NCBI RefSeq assembly: GCF_900167055.1
Contig: NZ_FUXP01000001.1
Location: 62,001 to 126,000 of the forward strand
Direction: 5' to 3'
DNA from: Lysobacter spongiicola DSM 21749
GTDB taxonomy: Bacteria; Pseudomonadota; Gammaproteobacteria; Xanthomonadales; Xanthomonadaceae
DNA length: 64,000 nucleotides
Shown in pieces: positions 44,472 to 53,926 of this stretch. Below the pieces are notes generated by a model. It was given only the letters and a program-made list of their open reading frames with translations. It searched no databases and was not told where the DNA came from. How positions within the stretch are numbered: the stretch's first letter is position 1; each line of letters starts with the position of its first letter. A program made the position numbers and the translations under genes.

Positions 44472-45635
44472 ATGGCCCTGCATCCGTATGACCTCTACGA
44501 CGTCCGCTCACTGCTCAGCGAGGAAGAGCGCGCAGTGCAGGACACCGTGGCGAGGTTCACGGACGAGCGCGTTATCCCGATCATCGGCGATGCCTTCGAC
44601 GAGGCGAGGTTCCCGCGCGAGCTGGTCGGCGAGATCGCGGAGCTGGGCCTGCTGGGCTCCACGCTGCCGGAGCAGTACGGCGGTGGAGGCCTCAATTCGG
44701 TGTCCTATGGCCTGATCTGCCAGGAGCTCGAGCGTGGCGACAGCGGCATTCGCAGCTTCGTCAGCGTGCAGTCCTCGCTGTGCATGTACCCGATCTTCGC
44801 CTACGGCACCGAGGAGCAGAAGCAGCGGTGGTTGCCGGACATGGCGGCGGGCAAGGTCATCGGTTGCTTCGGCCTGACCGAACCGCACGGTGGGTCCGAT
44901 CCGGCCAACATGAAGACCGTGGCCAAGCGCGACGGCGACGACTGGCTGTTGACCGGCTCGAAGATGTGGATCACCAACGGCAACCTGGCCGACATCGCCA
45001 TCGTCTGGGCGCGCACGGATGACGGTATCCAGGGCTTCGTGGTGGAAAAGGGCATGCCCGGCTTCGCCGCCCAGGAGATCAAGCACAAGATGAGCCTGCG
45101 CGCGTCGGTCACCAGCTCGCTGTTCCTCGACAACGTGCGCGTGCCGGAGGCCAATCGCCTGCCGAACGTGAAGGGCCTCAAGGGGCCGCTCGGATGCCTG
45201 ACCCAGGCCCGCTACGGCATCACCTGGGGCCCGATCGGTGCCGCTATCGCCTGCCTGGACGAAGCGCTGGGCTATTCCAAGGAGCGCATCCTGTTCGACC
45301 GTCCGCTGGCGGCGAACCAGGCGGTGCAGCTGCGCCTGGCGGAAATGGCGCGCAAGATCACCTCCGCTCAGCTGCTGTCGCTGCAGCTCGGCCGTCTGAA
45401 GGATGCCGGCAAGATGGCCCCCACGCAGGTCTCGCTGGCCAAGTGGAACAACTGCCGCATGGCGATCGACATCGCGCGCGACTGCCGCGACCTGCTCGGC
45501 GGCGCCGGCATCACCACCGAGCACGCGGCCATCCGCCACGCGCTGAATCTGGAATCGGTCATCACCTATGAAGGCACCGAAACCGTGCACCAGCTGGTGG
45601 TGGGGCGCGAGCTGACGGGTATCAACGCGTTCTGA
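44472..45635 (+). CDS. gcdH: Glutaryl-CoA dehydrogenase
   Basis: A 387-residue FAD-dependent acyl-CoA dehydrogenase. Residues match the glutaryl-CoA type: IRSFVSVQSSLCMYPIFAYG, CFGLTEPHGGSDP, MWITNG, and the catalytic Glu in VITYEGTETVHQLVVGRE near 370. The enzyme oxidises and decarboxylates glutaryl-CoA to crotonyl-CoA in lysine and tryptophan degradation. The ATG at 44472 is chosen because homologous residues start there. A TACAAT lies at 44438-44443. A GNAT gene follows after 26 bp. Confidence 0.93.
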   Translation: MALHPYDLYDVRSLLSEEERAVQDTVARFTDERVIPIIGDAFDEARFPRELVGEIAELGLLGSTLPEQYGGGGLNSVSYGLICQELERGDSGIRSFVSVQSSLCMYPIFAYGTEEQKQRWLPDMAAGKVIGCFGLTEPHGGSDPANMKTVAKRDGDDWLLTGSKMWITNGNLADIAIVWARTDDGIQGFVVEKGMPGFAAQEIKHKMSLRASVTSSLFLDNVRVPEANRLPNVKGLKGPLGCLTQARYGITWGPIGAAIACLDEALGYSKERILFDRPLAANQAVQLRLAEMARKITSAQLLSLQLGRLKDAGKMAPTQVSLAKWNNCRMAIDIARDCRDLLGGAGITTEHAAIRHALNLESVITYEGTETVHQLVVGRELTGINAF

Positions 45636-45661
45636 TCGATCAGGATCCGGAGTACCGCCCC

Positions 45662-46243
45662 ATGCCGTCCCATCCGTTGGGCCCCACGCTCGAAACCGAG
45701 CGCCTGATCCTTCGTCCGCCGCTGCGGGAAGACTTCGAAGGCGTTGCCGAACTGCTCGATGACGAGGAGGCGGCCCGCCACATCGGCGGCCGCATGCCAC
45801 GGACCGCCGCCTGGCGGAACTTCCTGCAGATGCCTGGTGCCTGGGCGATGCAGGGCTATGCGATGTTCTCCGTGATCGACAAGTCCAGCGGCCGCTGGAT
45901 CGGGCGGGCGGGGCCGTGGCAGCCGGAAGGCTGGCCTGGTACCGAGGTGGGCTGGTCGTTCCTGCGCTCGGCGTGGGGGCAGGGTTATGCCCGCGAAGCG
46001 GCAATCGCGTCGATCGACTGGGCCTTCGACCACCTGGGCTGGAGCGAAGTCATCCACTCGATCGCCCCGGCCAACCATGCATCCCAGGCGCTTGCACGGC
46101 GGCTGGGCTCCATCAACCGCGGGCCCGGGCGACTGCCGCCACCGCTCGAGGAGGTTCCGATCGAGATCTGGGGCCAGTCCCGCGAAGAGTGGTTCGCCCG
46201 CCGCAGCACCCTGTCTTCCGGGGACGCTCCCCGTCGCGGCTGA
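45662..46243 (+). CDS. GNAT-family N-acetyltransferase (RimJ/RimL-like)
   Basis: A 193-residue GNAT of the Acetyltransf_3 group: TLETERLILRPPLREDFEG at the N terminus, VGWSFLRSAWGQGYAREAA as the acetyl-CoA motif and SIAPANHASQALARRLG as the C-terminal motif. Substrates include ribosomal or other protein N termini or small molecules; none can be chosen here. The C-terminal residues GDAPRRG and the TGA stop are encoded by a degenerate REP element. It starts 26 bp after gcdH and ends 26 bp before the E1 gene. Confidence 0.9.
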   Translation: MPSHPLGPTLETERLILRPPLREDFEGVAELLDDEEAARHIGGRMPRTAAWRNFLQMPGAWAMQGYAMFSVIDKSSGRWIGRAGPWQPEGWPGTEVGWSFLRSAWGQGYAREAAIASIDWAFDHLGWSEVIHSIAPANHASQALARRLGSINRGPGRLPPPLEEVPIEIWGQSREEWFARRSTLSSGDAPRRG

Positions 46244-46256
46244 AGCCGCCCCACCA
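46233..46256 (-). repeat. Degenerate REP element
   Basis: GTCGCGGCTGAAGCCGCCCCACCA matches the inverted REP core GATCGCGGCTGAAGCCGCTCCTACA, with several changes at the right side. It covers the stop codon of the GNAT gene. Confidence 0.75.
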
Positions 46257-46269
46257 TCCAAGAAGCGCC

Positions 46270-48564
46270 ATGTCGACTGCCAACCCGATTCCCGCCCGCA
46301 TGCGCGGCCTCAACCGCGCGGAAATCTGCGACGCCAACTTCACCGAGTTCGTCAAGGACTGGAGCGGGCGCACCGACGTTGCGCCGGCAGGGGATGAGCC
46401 GATCCTCGATGGCAGCCGGCTCGATGCGCACGGCTTCCGGGAGATATTCGAATCGCAACTGGTGAGCCGCCACCTCGACCTGATGGCACGGGTCCTGCGG
46501 GTGCAGAACAAGGTCTTCTACACCATCGGTTCGTCCGGCCACGAAGGCAACGCGATGGTCGCGCGCGCCACGCGCCATACCGACCCGGCATTCCTGCACT
46601 ACCGCTCCGGCGCATTCATGGCCGAGCGATTCCGCAAGTTGCCGGCGGGCGAAGCCAGGCTCGACCCGATCATGGATTCCGCGCTGAGCTTCGCCGCCAG
46701 CAAGGACGATCCCGCCAGTGGCGGGCGACACAAGGTCTGGGGCAGCAAACCGCTTTGGGTGCTGCCGCAGACATCGACCATCGCCTCCCACCTGCCCAAG
46801 GCGCTGGGCACCGCGGTTGCGATCGAGGCCGGCAAGCGGCTGGGACACAGCCTGCCGATCCCCGACGACAGCATTGCCATCTGCTCGTTCGGCGATGCCT
46901 CGTCCAACCACGCGACCGCACAGACGGCGTTCAACGCGGCGGCCTGGACCGCCTACCAGCGGCTGCCGGCGCCGGTGCTGTTCGTCTGCGAGGACAACGG
47001 CATCGGGATCTCGGTCAAGACGCCCAACGGCTGGATCGCGCAGAACTTCTCGCGGCGGCCCAACCTCGACTACTTCTTCGCCGACGGCCTCGACCTGGCG
47101 AACGGCTATGGCGACGTGGAGCGGGCGGTCGAGCACTGCCGGCGGACGCGTCGCCCGACCTTCCTGCACCTGCGCACGACCCGGATCATGGGCCATGCGG
47201 GGACCGACTTCGAGATCGAGTGGCGCTCGCTGCAGGAGCTGTGCGAGGTGGAGGCCACCGACCCGCTGCTGCGCTCCGCCGCGATCGCGCTCGAATCGGG
47301 CCTGATGTCGAAGGACGAGGTATTGGCGCTGTACGAGGACACGCGCAAGCGCTGCTTCGCCGCCGCGGAGGAAGCGGACCGGCGGCCCAAGCTGGATCGA
47401 CTGGAGGATGTGGTCGCGCCTTTGGCGCCGTACACGCCTGCGGCGGTCGAGGCCGAGGCCGGACGATCGGACTACGGTGCACGCCGGGAAGAGGTGTTCG
47501 GAAGCGAATCGAAGCTGCCCGAGAACCAGCCCCCACGACACCTGGCGATCCAGATCAACAACGCGCTGCACGACACCTTCGCCAAGTATCCGGAGGCCGT
47601 GCTGTTCGGTGAGGACGTGGCCCAGAAGGGCGGCGTCTATACGGTAACCAAGGGCCTGCAGAAGGCTTTCGGGCCCCGGCGCGTGTTCAACACCCTGCTG
47701 GACGAGACGATGATCCTGGGCATGGCGCAGGGCTTTGCGAACGTCGGCATGTTGCCGATCCCGGAGATCCAGTACCTGGCGTACTTCCACAACGCCTGCG
47801 ACCAGATCCGCGGCGAGGCCGCCAGCCTGCAGTTCTTCAGCAACGACCAGTATCGCAATCCGATGGTGGTGCGCATGGCCGGACTCGGCTACCAGCGCGG
47901 CTTCGGTGGGCACTTCCACAACGACAATTCGATCACCGCACTGCGGGACATCCCTGGGCTGGTGGTGGGCTGCCCGTCGCGCGGCGACGATGCGGCAACG
48001 ATGCTGCGCACGCTGACGGCACTGGCCAAGGTGGACGGCCGGGTCAGCATCTTCCTCGAGCCGATCGCGCTGTACATGACCAAGGACCTGCACGAGCCCG
48101 GCGATGGCCTGTGGCTTACCCGCTACCCGGCGCCCGGCGAGGCGATGCCCCTGGGGGAAGGACGGGTGTACCTGCCGGACGACGGCAGCAGCGGCGATGA
48201 CCTTGTGGTCTTCACCTACGGCAACGGCGTGCCGATGAGCCTGCGCGCGGTCCGGCAGATCGAACAGAAGCACGGCTGGAAGGCGAGGGTGGTCGACCTG
48301 CGTTGGCTGGTGCCGCTCAACACCGATTACATCGTCGAGCAGGCGCGCACCGCCAAACGCATCCTTGTCGTGGACGAGGGACGCCGCAGCGCCGGCGTGG
48401 GCGAGGGCGTGATCACCGCCATCGCCGAGGGCGGGCACGGCAGCAGGCCCTTCCACCGGGTGGTGGGTGCCGACACCTACACGCCATTGGCCGGCGCCGC
48501 CTTCCTGGTCATCCCCGGCGAGGAGGAGATCGTCGCAGCCGCGGACCGGCTGGCTGCCTCCTGA
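46270..48564 (+). CDS. Fused alpha-beta E1 component of a 2-oxoacid dehydrogenase
   Basis: A 764-residue thiamine diphosphate enzyme in which the E1-alpha (about residues 1-390) and E1-beta (about 430-764) chains are joined. The alpha part carries the TPP motif CSFGDASSNHATAQTAF ... EDNGIGISV; the beta part begins AIQINNALHDTFAKYPEAVLFGEDVA and ends with the transketolase C-terminal domain (RVVDLRWLVPLN). Closest resemblance is to branched-chain 2-oxoacid dehydrogenase E1. E2 and E3 genes are absent nearby, so partners must be elsewhere. ATG at 46270 is chosen because the longer frame overlaps the GNAT gene. Confidence 0.92.
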   Translation: MSTANPIPARMRGLNRAEICDANFTEFVKDWSGRTDVAPAGDEPILDGSRLDAHGFREIFESQLVSRHLDLMARVLRVQNKVFYTIGSSGHEGNAMVARATRHTDPAFLHYRSGAFMAERFRKLPAGEARLDPIMDSALSFAASKDDPASGGRHKVWGSKPLWVLPQTSTIASHLPKALGTAVAIEAGKRLGHSLPIPDDSIAICSFGDASSNHATAQTAFNAAAWTAYQRLPAPVLFVCEDNGIGISVKTPNGWIAQNFSRRPNLDYFFADGLDLANGYGDVERAVEHCRRTRRPTFLHLRTTRIMGHAGTDFEIEWRSLQELCEVEATDPLLRSAAIALESGLMSKDEVLALYEDTRKRCFAAAEEADRRPKLDRLEDVVAPLAPYTPAAVEAEAGRSDYGARREEVFGSESKLPENQPPRHLAIQINNALHDTFAKYPEAVLFGEDVAQKGGVYTVTKGLQKAFGPRRVFNTLLDETMILGMAQGFANVGMLPIPEIQYLAYFHNACDQIRGEAASLQFFSNDQYRNPMVVRMAGLGYQRGFGGHFHNDNSITALRDIPGLVVGCPSRGDDAATMLRTLTALAKVDGRVSIFLEPIALYMTKDLHEPGDGLWLTRYPAPGEAMPLGEGRVYLPDDGSSGDDLVVFTYGNGVPMSLRAVRQIEQKHGWKARVVDLRWLVPLNTDYIVEQARTAKRILVVDEGRRSAGVGEGVITAIAEGGHGSRPFHRVVGADTYTPLAGAAFLVIPGEEEIVAAADRLAAS

Positions 48565-48578
48565 ACATCCGCAAGTTC

Positions 48579-48661
48579 TTGTAGGAGCGACTTCAGTCGC
48601 GACCGGACATCTCGGAAACCAGCGTCACTGGCCCGGGTCGCGACTGACGTCGCTCCTACAA
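48579..48661. repeat. Inverted pair of REP elements, A/T stem variant
   Basis: TTGTAGGAGCGACTTCAGTCGCGACC (48579-48604) and its inverted partner (48635-48661) flank a 30-bp loop between the convergent E1 and ygfZ genes. The stem is GCGAC-TTCA-GTCGC, a paired change relative to the GCGGC-TTCA-GCCGC copies; the right copy has a GACG change in the loop. Confidence 0.9.
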
Positions 48662-48672
48662 ATGAAAGGGGC

Positions 48673-49563
48673 TCAGCGGGCGAGACCGTTGAGCAGTTCC
48701 AGCCTGCGGACCTCGTGTCCCTCTACCGTGAGCGTGGCGGGAGGCGCGTCCGTCGATGCCACAGTGAGTCCGAGGTGTCGCGGGCCACACTCGGACACCG
48801 ACACAAGCGTGCCGTAGCTGGCACCGTCCGCGCGGACCTCGGTTCCGGCCCCCAGTGCCGCCGGGCTTTCAACCAATACCAGTCCCCGCTTGGCCTTTCC
48901 GAGGAAGTGGGTGCGCGCGACGATTTCCTGGCCGGGGTAGCAGCCCTTCTTGACGCTGAAGGCCTGCAACCGCTCCAACGAAAGTTGTTGCGGAGTCCAC
49001 CTTTCCGTCTGTGACGGAGGCAGGCGGGGGAGCCCGTGTTCCAGGTCGTGGCAACACCACCGTGCGGCGAGCCCGCTGTCGATCGGGGGCAGGTTTGCGT
49101 TCCCAAGCATCTCCACGCGCAGGATCCGCGGGTCGCCGTCGCCGGTCATGTCGAGTTCAACGCGATCCTGGCCGAGGCCCAGCGCGTTGCTGGAATCAGC
49201 GGCGGCTGTCTGCGGAGCCGGTCCAAAGCAGCCCGACACACACGCGTGGTCCACGACTTCGACCGCCACCTTGCTGCGGAAGACGAAACGCCGCAGCGCC
49301 GCTGCGAACTCCTGCGCGCCCGCATCGGGCAACACCAGCCACAGCTCACCATCGGGCATCTTCAGCAATGCGAACAAAGCCACCACCCGGCCCTTGGGGG
49401 TCAGCCAGCCGTTCCACTGCCAGTGCCCCGGCTGCAAGCCGCTGACATCATTCATGAATTGGGCCTGGGCGAACGTCCCGGCGTCGCGCCCGGTGAGCGT
49501 CAGCAGGGTGTGCGGCAGCCTCGCAAAAACCGGGCCAGTGCCGTCTTTCGACTTGTCATGCAT
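48673..49563 (-). CDS. ygfZ: Folate-binding YgfZ protein
   Basis: A 296-residue protein with the YgfZ/GcvT-like fold. The diagnostic motif KKGCYPGQEIVAR is near residues 205-217, followed by HFLGKAKRGL. YgfZ uses tetrahydrofolate and supports the repair or assembly of some [4Fe-4S] enzymes. It is divergent from the succinate dehydrogenase operon, an iron-sulfur enzyme locus, with only 29 bp between the two starts. The start ATG at 49563 is the first good one. Confidence 0.92.
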   Translation of the reverse strand: MHDKSKDGTGPVFARLPHTLLTLTGRDAGTFAQAQFMNDVSGLQPGHWQWNGWLTPKGRVVALFALLKMPDGELWLVLPDAGAQEFAAALRRFVFRSKVAVEVVDHACVSGCFGPAPQTAAADSSNALGLGQDRVELDMTGDGDPRILRVEMLGNANLPPIDSGLAARWCCHDLEHGLPRLPPSQTERWTPQQLSLERLQAFSVKKGCYPGQEIVARTHFLGKAKRGLVLVESPAALGAGTEVRADGASYGTLVSVSECGPRHLGLTVASTDAPPATLTVEGHEVRRLELLNGLAR

Positions 49564-49592
49564 GGGGTCGGGATTTAAGCTTCATCGTCGTG

Positions 49593-49769
49593 ATGATAGG
49601 CCAATCCACCGTGGACCCCAGCGAAGAGAAGGCAGCGCCGGCGTCGGACTCCCAAGGACCGGCACTCGCTCCGCAGCCTCCTCCGACGGAGGAGCACGGA
49701 GGCCGCGACGGTCCGGACCCCACCCGCTATGGTGACTGGGAGAAGAACGGCCGCTGCATCGATTTCTGA
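49593..49769 (+). CDS. Succinate dehydrogenase assembly factor 4 homologue (DUF1674)
   Basis: A 58-residue small protein. It ends with the family signature GGRDGPDPTRYGDWEKNGRC-IDF, which is shared by DUF1674 proteins and eukaryotic SDHAF4. The preceding 35 residues are Pro/Ala/Glu-rich and disordered. SDHAF4 binds flavinated SdhA and shields it during assembly. ATG at 49593 lies 29 bp after the divergent ygfZ start; a GTG codon precedes it. It is 71 bp upstream of sdhC, with the same orientation, and is shorter than typical alphaproteobacterial homologues. Confidence 0.85.
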   Translation: MIGQSTVDPSEEKAAPASDSQGPALAPQPPPTEEHGGRDGPDPTRYGDWEKNGRCIDF

Positions 49770-49840
49770 CCGATCGCCGGTCACCACAGCTCCATTCCCG
49801 CCACGCGGCCCCATGGCCGCCCAGCCGAGACAGCCAGCGC

Positions 49841-50236
49841 ATGGCGAACCCAGAACGTCCTTTGTCCCCACACCTGCAGGTCTACCGCTGGCAGGTGCAG
49901 ATGGTGACCTCGATCCTGCACCGCGCCACCGGTGTCATCCTCGTCGTCGGTAGCTTGCTGGTGGCCTGGGCGCTCGTCGCGCTTGCCGGTGGCCCCGACT
50001 CCTGGTCGACCTTCAGTGGTTTCGCCCGCTCCTGGTTCGGGTTCCTGGTCATGTTCGGGTGGACCTGGGCACTGGCGTTCCACCTGATCAACGGTGTGCG
50101 GCACCTGGCGCAGGACGCGGGCTACGCCTTCGACATCAAGGGCACCATCCGCAACAGCTGGATTTCCGTCTTCGGCAGCCTGCTGCTGACGGCCGTCATC
50201 TGGGTCGTGGCGATGATGCAGTGGGGTAACGCATGA
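49841..50236 (+). CDS. sdhC: Succinate dehydrogenase cytochrome b556 subunit
   Basis: A 131-residue membrane protein with three helices. SPHLQVYRW and SILHRATGV are the SdhC signatures (quinone-site Ser and Arg) and the heme ligand is the His in FHLINGVRHLAQD. It anchors SdhAB to the inner membrane and passes electrons to ubiquinone. It is second after sdhAF4 and overlaps sdhD by 4 bp (ATGA). Confidence 0.95.
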   Translation: MANPERPLSPHLQVYRWQVQMVTSILHRATGVILVVGSLLVAWALVALAGGPDSWSTFSGFARSWFGFLVMFGWTWALAFHLINGVRHLAQDAGYAFDIKGTIRNSWISVFGSLLLTAVIWVVAMMQWGNA

Positions 50237-50640
50237 GCATCCAGAACACCGGCCGGCGCCCGGACCTGCGCCATCCCCTCAAGCGGGCCCGCGGGCTGGG
50301 CTCGGCGAAGGACGGCACCGGCCACTTCATCATCCAGCGCATCACCGCCATCGCGCTGGCGTTTCTTTCGATCTATGTCGTCGGCCTGGTCATCGCCATG
50401 ATCGGCGGCGACTACGCCGCGATGCGGGCGGCTGTCGCACACCCTGCCAACGCGACGTTGCTGGTCGCGTTCCTGATCACCACCTTCTGGCATGCCAAGC
50501 TGGGCATGCAGGTGATCATCGAGGACTACATCCAGACTCCGGGGCTGGCGGCGGTCTCGCAGCTCGCGGTCATCTTCATCTGCGTACTCGCCGGGCTCGC
50601 CAGCGTGCTCGCGGTCATTCGCATCGCGCTCGGGGGCTGA
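50233..50640 (+). CDS. sdhD: Succinate dehydrogenase membrane anchor subunit
   Basis: A 135-residue protein with three helices: TAIALAFLSIYVVGLVIAM, NATLLVAFLITTFWHAKLGM (His likely a heme ligand) and LAVIFICVLAGLASVLAVI. The IIEDYI segment after the second helix is conserved in SdhD. It pairs with SdhC to form the quinone- and heme-binding membrane domain. It overlaps sdhC by ATGA and precedes sdhA by 6 bp. Confidence 0.94.
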   Translation: MSIQNTGRRPDLRHPLKRARGLGSAKDGTGHFIIQRITAIALAFLSIYVVGLVIAMIGGDYAAMRAAVAHPANATLLVAFLITTFWHAKLGMQVIIEDYIQTPGLAAVSQLAVIFICVLAGLASVLAVIRIALGG

Positions 50641-50646
50641 TCGGCA

Positions 50647-52440
50647 ATGCCTGCTGCATACAAGATCCATGAACACAAATTCGACATGCTCGTGGTCGGC
50701 GCCGGTGGCGCCGGGTTGCGCGCCACCTTCGGCCTGGCCCAGAAGGGGCTGAAGACCGCCTGCATCACGAAGGTCTTCCCGACACGCTCCCACACCGTGG
50801 CCGCACAGGGCGGTGTCGCCGCGGCGCTCGGCAACATGGGCGAAGACGACTGGCGTTACCACTTCTACGACACCATCAAGGGGTCGGACTGGCTGGGCGA
50901 CCAGGACGCCATCGAATACATGTGCCGCGAGGCCATTCCGGCGATCATCGAGCTGGAGCACCAGGGCGTTCCGTTCTCGCGGACCGAAGACGGCCGCATC
51001 TACCAACGTCCGTTCGGCGGCATGACCACCCGTTACGGCGAAGGCCCGGCGGCGCAGCGCACCTGCGCGGCGGCCGACCGGACCGGCCACGCGATCCTGC
51101 ACACGCTCTACCAGCAGTCGTTGGCCCACGACGCGCAGTTCTTCATCGAGTACTTCGCGCTCGACCTGATCATGGGCGCCGACGGCTCCTGCCAGGGCGT
51201 GCTGGCGATGGACCTGGCTGAAGGCACGCTGCACCTGTTCCGTGCCCAGGGCACGGTGCTGGCTACTGGCGGTTACGGCCGCGCCTATTTCTCCGCGACC
51301 TCCGCCCATACCTGCACCGGTGACGGTGGCGGCATGGCGTTGCGTGCCGGCATCGGCATGCAGGACATGGAGTTCGTTCAGTTCCACCCGACCGGCATCT
51401 ATGGCGCCGGCTGCCTGATTACCGAGGGCGTGCGCGGCGAAGGCGGCATCCTGCGCAATGCCGATGGCGAGCGCTTCATGGAGCGCTACGCACCCTCGGC
51501 CAAGGACCTTGCCTCGCGCGACGTGGTCAGCCGCGCGATGACCATGGAGATCCGCGAGGGCCGCGGCGTCGGCGAGCACAAGGACCACATGCTGCTCGAC
51601 CTGACCCACCTGGGTCCCGAAGTCATCCACGAGAAGCTGCCGGGTATCGCCGAATCGGCACGCATCTTTGCCAACGTCGACGTCGAGAAGCAGCCGATCC
51701 CGGTGATCCCGACGGTCCACTACAACATGGGCGGCATCCCGACCAACTACCACGGTGAAGTGGTGACCCTGAGGGATGGTGACCCGGACGCCGTGGTGCC
51801 GGGGCTCTACGCGATCGGCGAGGCTGCCTGCGTATCGGTGCACGGTGCCAACCGGCTGGGTTCCAATTCGCTGCTCGACCTGGTGGTGTTCGGTCGTGCG
51901 GTCGCCAACCGGTGTGCCGAAACCATCACGCCGTCGTCCTCGCTGCCGGACCTGCCGGGCGATGCCTGCGACGCGGCGCTTGCGCGTCTCGACAGCCTGC
52001 GCAACGCCAATGGCGGCACGCCGACGGCGGTCATCCGCGACAAGATGCAGCGTGCGATGCAGGCCGACGCCGCCGTGTTCCGCACCCAGGAAACCCTGGA
52101 GGCGGGCGTGGCGAAGATCCGCGAGATCCACGCGTCCTTCGCCGACGTCAAGGTCAGCGACCGCTCGCTGGTCTGGAACTCGGACCTGGTGGAGACTTTC
52201 GAGCTCAAGAACCTGCTGGACCAGGCCCTGGCCACGATCGTCTGCGCAGAAAACCGCAAGGAATCGCGTGGTGCCCACGCCCGCGACGACTACCCCGATC
52301 GCGACGACGCCAACTGGCACAAGCACAGCCTGGTCTGGGTCGACGACAGCGGCAATACCCGCATCGACTACCGCCCGGTGCACATGTACACGTTGAGCAA
52401 GGACGTGGACGTGGTGCCGCCGAAGAAGCGCGTCTACTGA
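50647..52440 (+). CDS. sdhA: Succinate dehydrogenase flavoprotein subunit
   Basis: A 597-residue FAD protein. The N-terminal Rossmann motif [14 protein letters not shown], the covalent FAD His in [11 protein letters not shown], the capping-domain segment [14 protein letters not shown] and [19 protein letters not shown] are intact. It oxidises succinate to fumarate at the inner face of the membrane, feeding electrons to SdhB. Flavination is helped by SdhE, encoded two genes downstream. It is the longest gene of the operon. Confidence 0.97.
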   Translation: MPAAYKIHEHKFDMLVVGAGGAGLRATFGLAQKGLKTACITKVFPTRSHTVAAQGGVAAALGNMGEDDWRYHFYDTIKGSDWLGDQDAIEYMCREAIPAIIELEHQGVPFSRTEDGRIYQRPFGGMTTRYGEGPAAQRTCAAADRTGHAILHTLYQQSLAHDAQFFIEYFALDLIMGADGSCQGVLAMDLAEGTLHLFRAQGTVLATGGYGRAYFSATSAHTCTGDGGGMALRAGIGMQDMEFVQFHPTGIYGAGCLITEGVRGEGGILRNADGERFMERYAPSAKDLASRDVVSRAMTMEIREGRGVGEHKDHMLLDLTHLGPEVIHEKLPGIAESARIFANVDVEKQPIPVIPTVHYNMGGIPTNYHGEVVTLRDGDPDAVVPGLYAIGEAACVSVHGANRLGSNSLLDLVVFGRAVANRCAETITPSSSLPDLPGDACDAALARLDSLRNANGGTPTAVIRDKMQRAMQADAAVFRTQETLEAGVAKIREIHASFADVKVSDRSLVWNSDLVETFELKNLLDQALATIVCAENRKESRGAHARDDYPDRDDANWHKHSLVWVDDSGNTRIDYRPVHMYTLSKDVDVVPPKKRVY

Positions 52441-52459
52441 TCCTGCAGGAATAGAGAAG

Positions 52460-53245
52460 ATGGCCGAATTCGCGCTACCGAAGAACTCGAAGATCCAGAA
52501 TGGTCGGCATTTCGCCGCGCAGGGCGCGAAGCAGCCGCGCACCTTCAAGGTCTACCGCTGGAACCCCGACGACGGCCTGAATCCGCGCGTGGACACCTAC
52601 GAGGTGGACATGGCCGCGTGCGGCCCGATGGTGCTGGACGCGCTGATCAAGATAAAGAACGAGATCGATCCGACGCTGACCTTCCGCCGGTCGTGCCGCG
52701 AGGGCATCTGCGGTTCGTGCGCGATGAACATCGATGGCACCAATACCCTGGCCTGCACCAAGGCGATCGACGATTGCGGCAAAGCCGAGGTACCGATCTA
52801 TCCGCTCCCGCACATGGAAGTGGTGAAGGACCTGGTGCCCGACCTCACGCACTTCTACGCGCAGTACGCGTCGATCAAGCCCTGGCTGCGCACGCAGAGC
52901 GCAACCCCGACCGATCGCGAGCGGCTGCAGTCGCCGGAGGATCGCAAGAAGCTGGACGGGCTGTACGAGTGCATCCTGTGCGCCTGTTGTTCGACCAGCT
53001 GCCCCAGCTACTGGTGGAATGGCGACCGCTACCTCGGCCCGGCCATCCTGCTGCAGGCGCATCGCTGGATCATGGACAGTCGCGACGAGGACACCGGTGC
53101 ACGCCTGGATGACCTCGAGGATCCGTTCAAGCTGTACCGCTGCCACACCATCATGAACTGCACCCGGACCTGTCCGAAGGGGCTCAATCCCGCCAAGGCG
53201 ATCGGCGAGATCAAGAAGCTGATGATGGAGCGCCGCGCGCTCTGA
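52460..53245 (+). CDS. sdhB: Succinate dehydrogenase iron-sulfur subunit
   Basis: A 261-residue protein holding three iron-sulfur clusters. [15 protein letters not shown] is the [2Fe-2S] ligand set, [16 protein letters not shown] the [4Fe-4S] set, and [11 protein letters not shown] completes the [3Fe-4S] set. It conducts electrons from SdhA to ubiquinone. It starts 19 bp after sdhA and ends 14 bp before sdhE. Confidence 0.97.
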   Translation: MAEFALPKNSKIQNGRHFAAQGAKQPRTFKVYRWNPDDGLNPRVDTYEVDMAACGPMVLDALIKIKNEIDPTLTFRRSCREGICGSCAMNIDGTNTLACTKAIDDCGKAEVPIYPLPHMEVVKDLVPDLTHFYAQYASIKPWLRTQSATPTDRERLQSPEDRKKLDGLYECILCACCSTSCPSYWWNGDRYLGPAILLQAHRWIMDSRDEDTGARLDDLEDPFKLYRCHTIMNCTRTCPKGLNPAKAIGEIKKLMMERRAL

Positions 53246-53259
53246 CGGCGGCACCGGGC

Positions 53260-53517
53260 ATGGCGCAACAGGACGACGAGGTGGAGCTGCGCCGGCTGCG
53301 CTGGAAGTGCCGGCGCGGGATGCGCGAGCTCGACCAGCTGCTGGAGCGTTACCTCGACCGCGGATGGAGGGGTGCTTCCGAGCAGGAGCGCGGTGTTTTC
53401 CTACGGCTGCTGGAAACCGAGGACGATAAGCTCTGGCACTGGTTCATGGGGCATGACACGCCAGCGGATGCAGACCTCTCCACGCTCGTCCAGGACATCC
53501 GCTCCCTGCCGCCTTGA
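53260..53517 (+). CDS. sdhE: FAD assembly factor SdhE
   Basis: An 85-residue helical protein of the SdhE/DUF339 family. The RGMRELD motif (about residues 19-25) is the conserved RGxxE signature that contacts SdhA, and [18 protein letters not shown] fits the family. SdhE promotes covalent attachment of FAD to SdhA. It directly follows sdhB, and ygfX starts inside it, as in enterobacteria. Confidence 0.95.
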   Translation: MAQQDDEVELRRLRWKCRRGMRELDQLLERYLDRGWRGASEQERGVFLRLLETEDDKLWHWFMGHDTPADADLSTLVQDIRSLPP

Positions 53518-53920
53518 GTGGCGGCCTTCGCGCTGGCTGGAGGTCGCCCTGATCCTGCTGGGTGCGTGCGCCGTAGTCGCCGTCCTCGCCTCGGACCTGC
53601 CGCGCATGCTGGCATGGCCGCTGTCGTGTGCAGCAGTACTGCACGCGTCGCGGGCGATCCGAAAGCAGCGGCGGCAAGCCACCAGGAGCATTGAAATCGA
53701 GCCCGGTGGCAAGCAGGTGCTGGCGGATGGCTCCGAGGTGCGCAACTTCAGGGTGTCCTGGCGGGGTCATCTCGCGTTTGCGACATGGGAGCGGCCGGGT
53801 GGGGGGAAGGACAGGCTCTGCTGGTGGCCCGACACCCTGCCAGCCGGCAAGCGTCGTGAACTGCGCATTGCCGCGTCGCCGGAAACTTCAGCGCACGGCA
53901 CGTTTTCGGTGGCACCATAG
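53468..53920 (+). CDS. ygfX: YgfX-like membrane protein
   Basis: About 150 residues. Two hydrophobic helices ([19 protein letters not shown] and [14 protein letters not shown]) are followed by a short beta-rich soluble part with [13 protein letters not shown] and [16 protein letters not shown], the YgfX/CptA pattern. In E. coli ygfX (cptA) overlaps sdhE in the same way and was proposed to act as a toxin on cell shape. The start is uncertain: ATG at 53468 or 53453 would overlap sdhE by 50 or 65 bp. Position and topology rather than strong motifs support the call. Confidence 0.72.
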   Translation: MQTSPRSSRTSAPCRLEWRPSRWLEVALILLGACAVVAVLASDLPRMLAWPLSCAAVLHASRAIRKQRRQATRSIEIEPGGKQVLADGSEVRNFRVSWRGHLAFATWERPGGGKDRLCWWPDTLPAGKRRELRIAASPETSAHGTFSVAP

Positions 53921-53926
53921 CGCGCT

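Noticed and set aside
45985-48456. 823-residue minus-strand open frame
   Set aside because: Antisense of the fused E1 gene, whose TPP and transketolase motifs are intact on the plus strand.
50122-52548. 808-residue minus-strand open frame
   Set aside because: Antisense of sdhC, sdhD and sdhA, which have complete family signatures and operon spacing.
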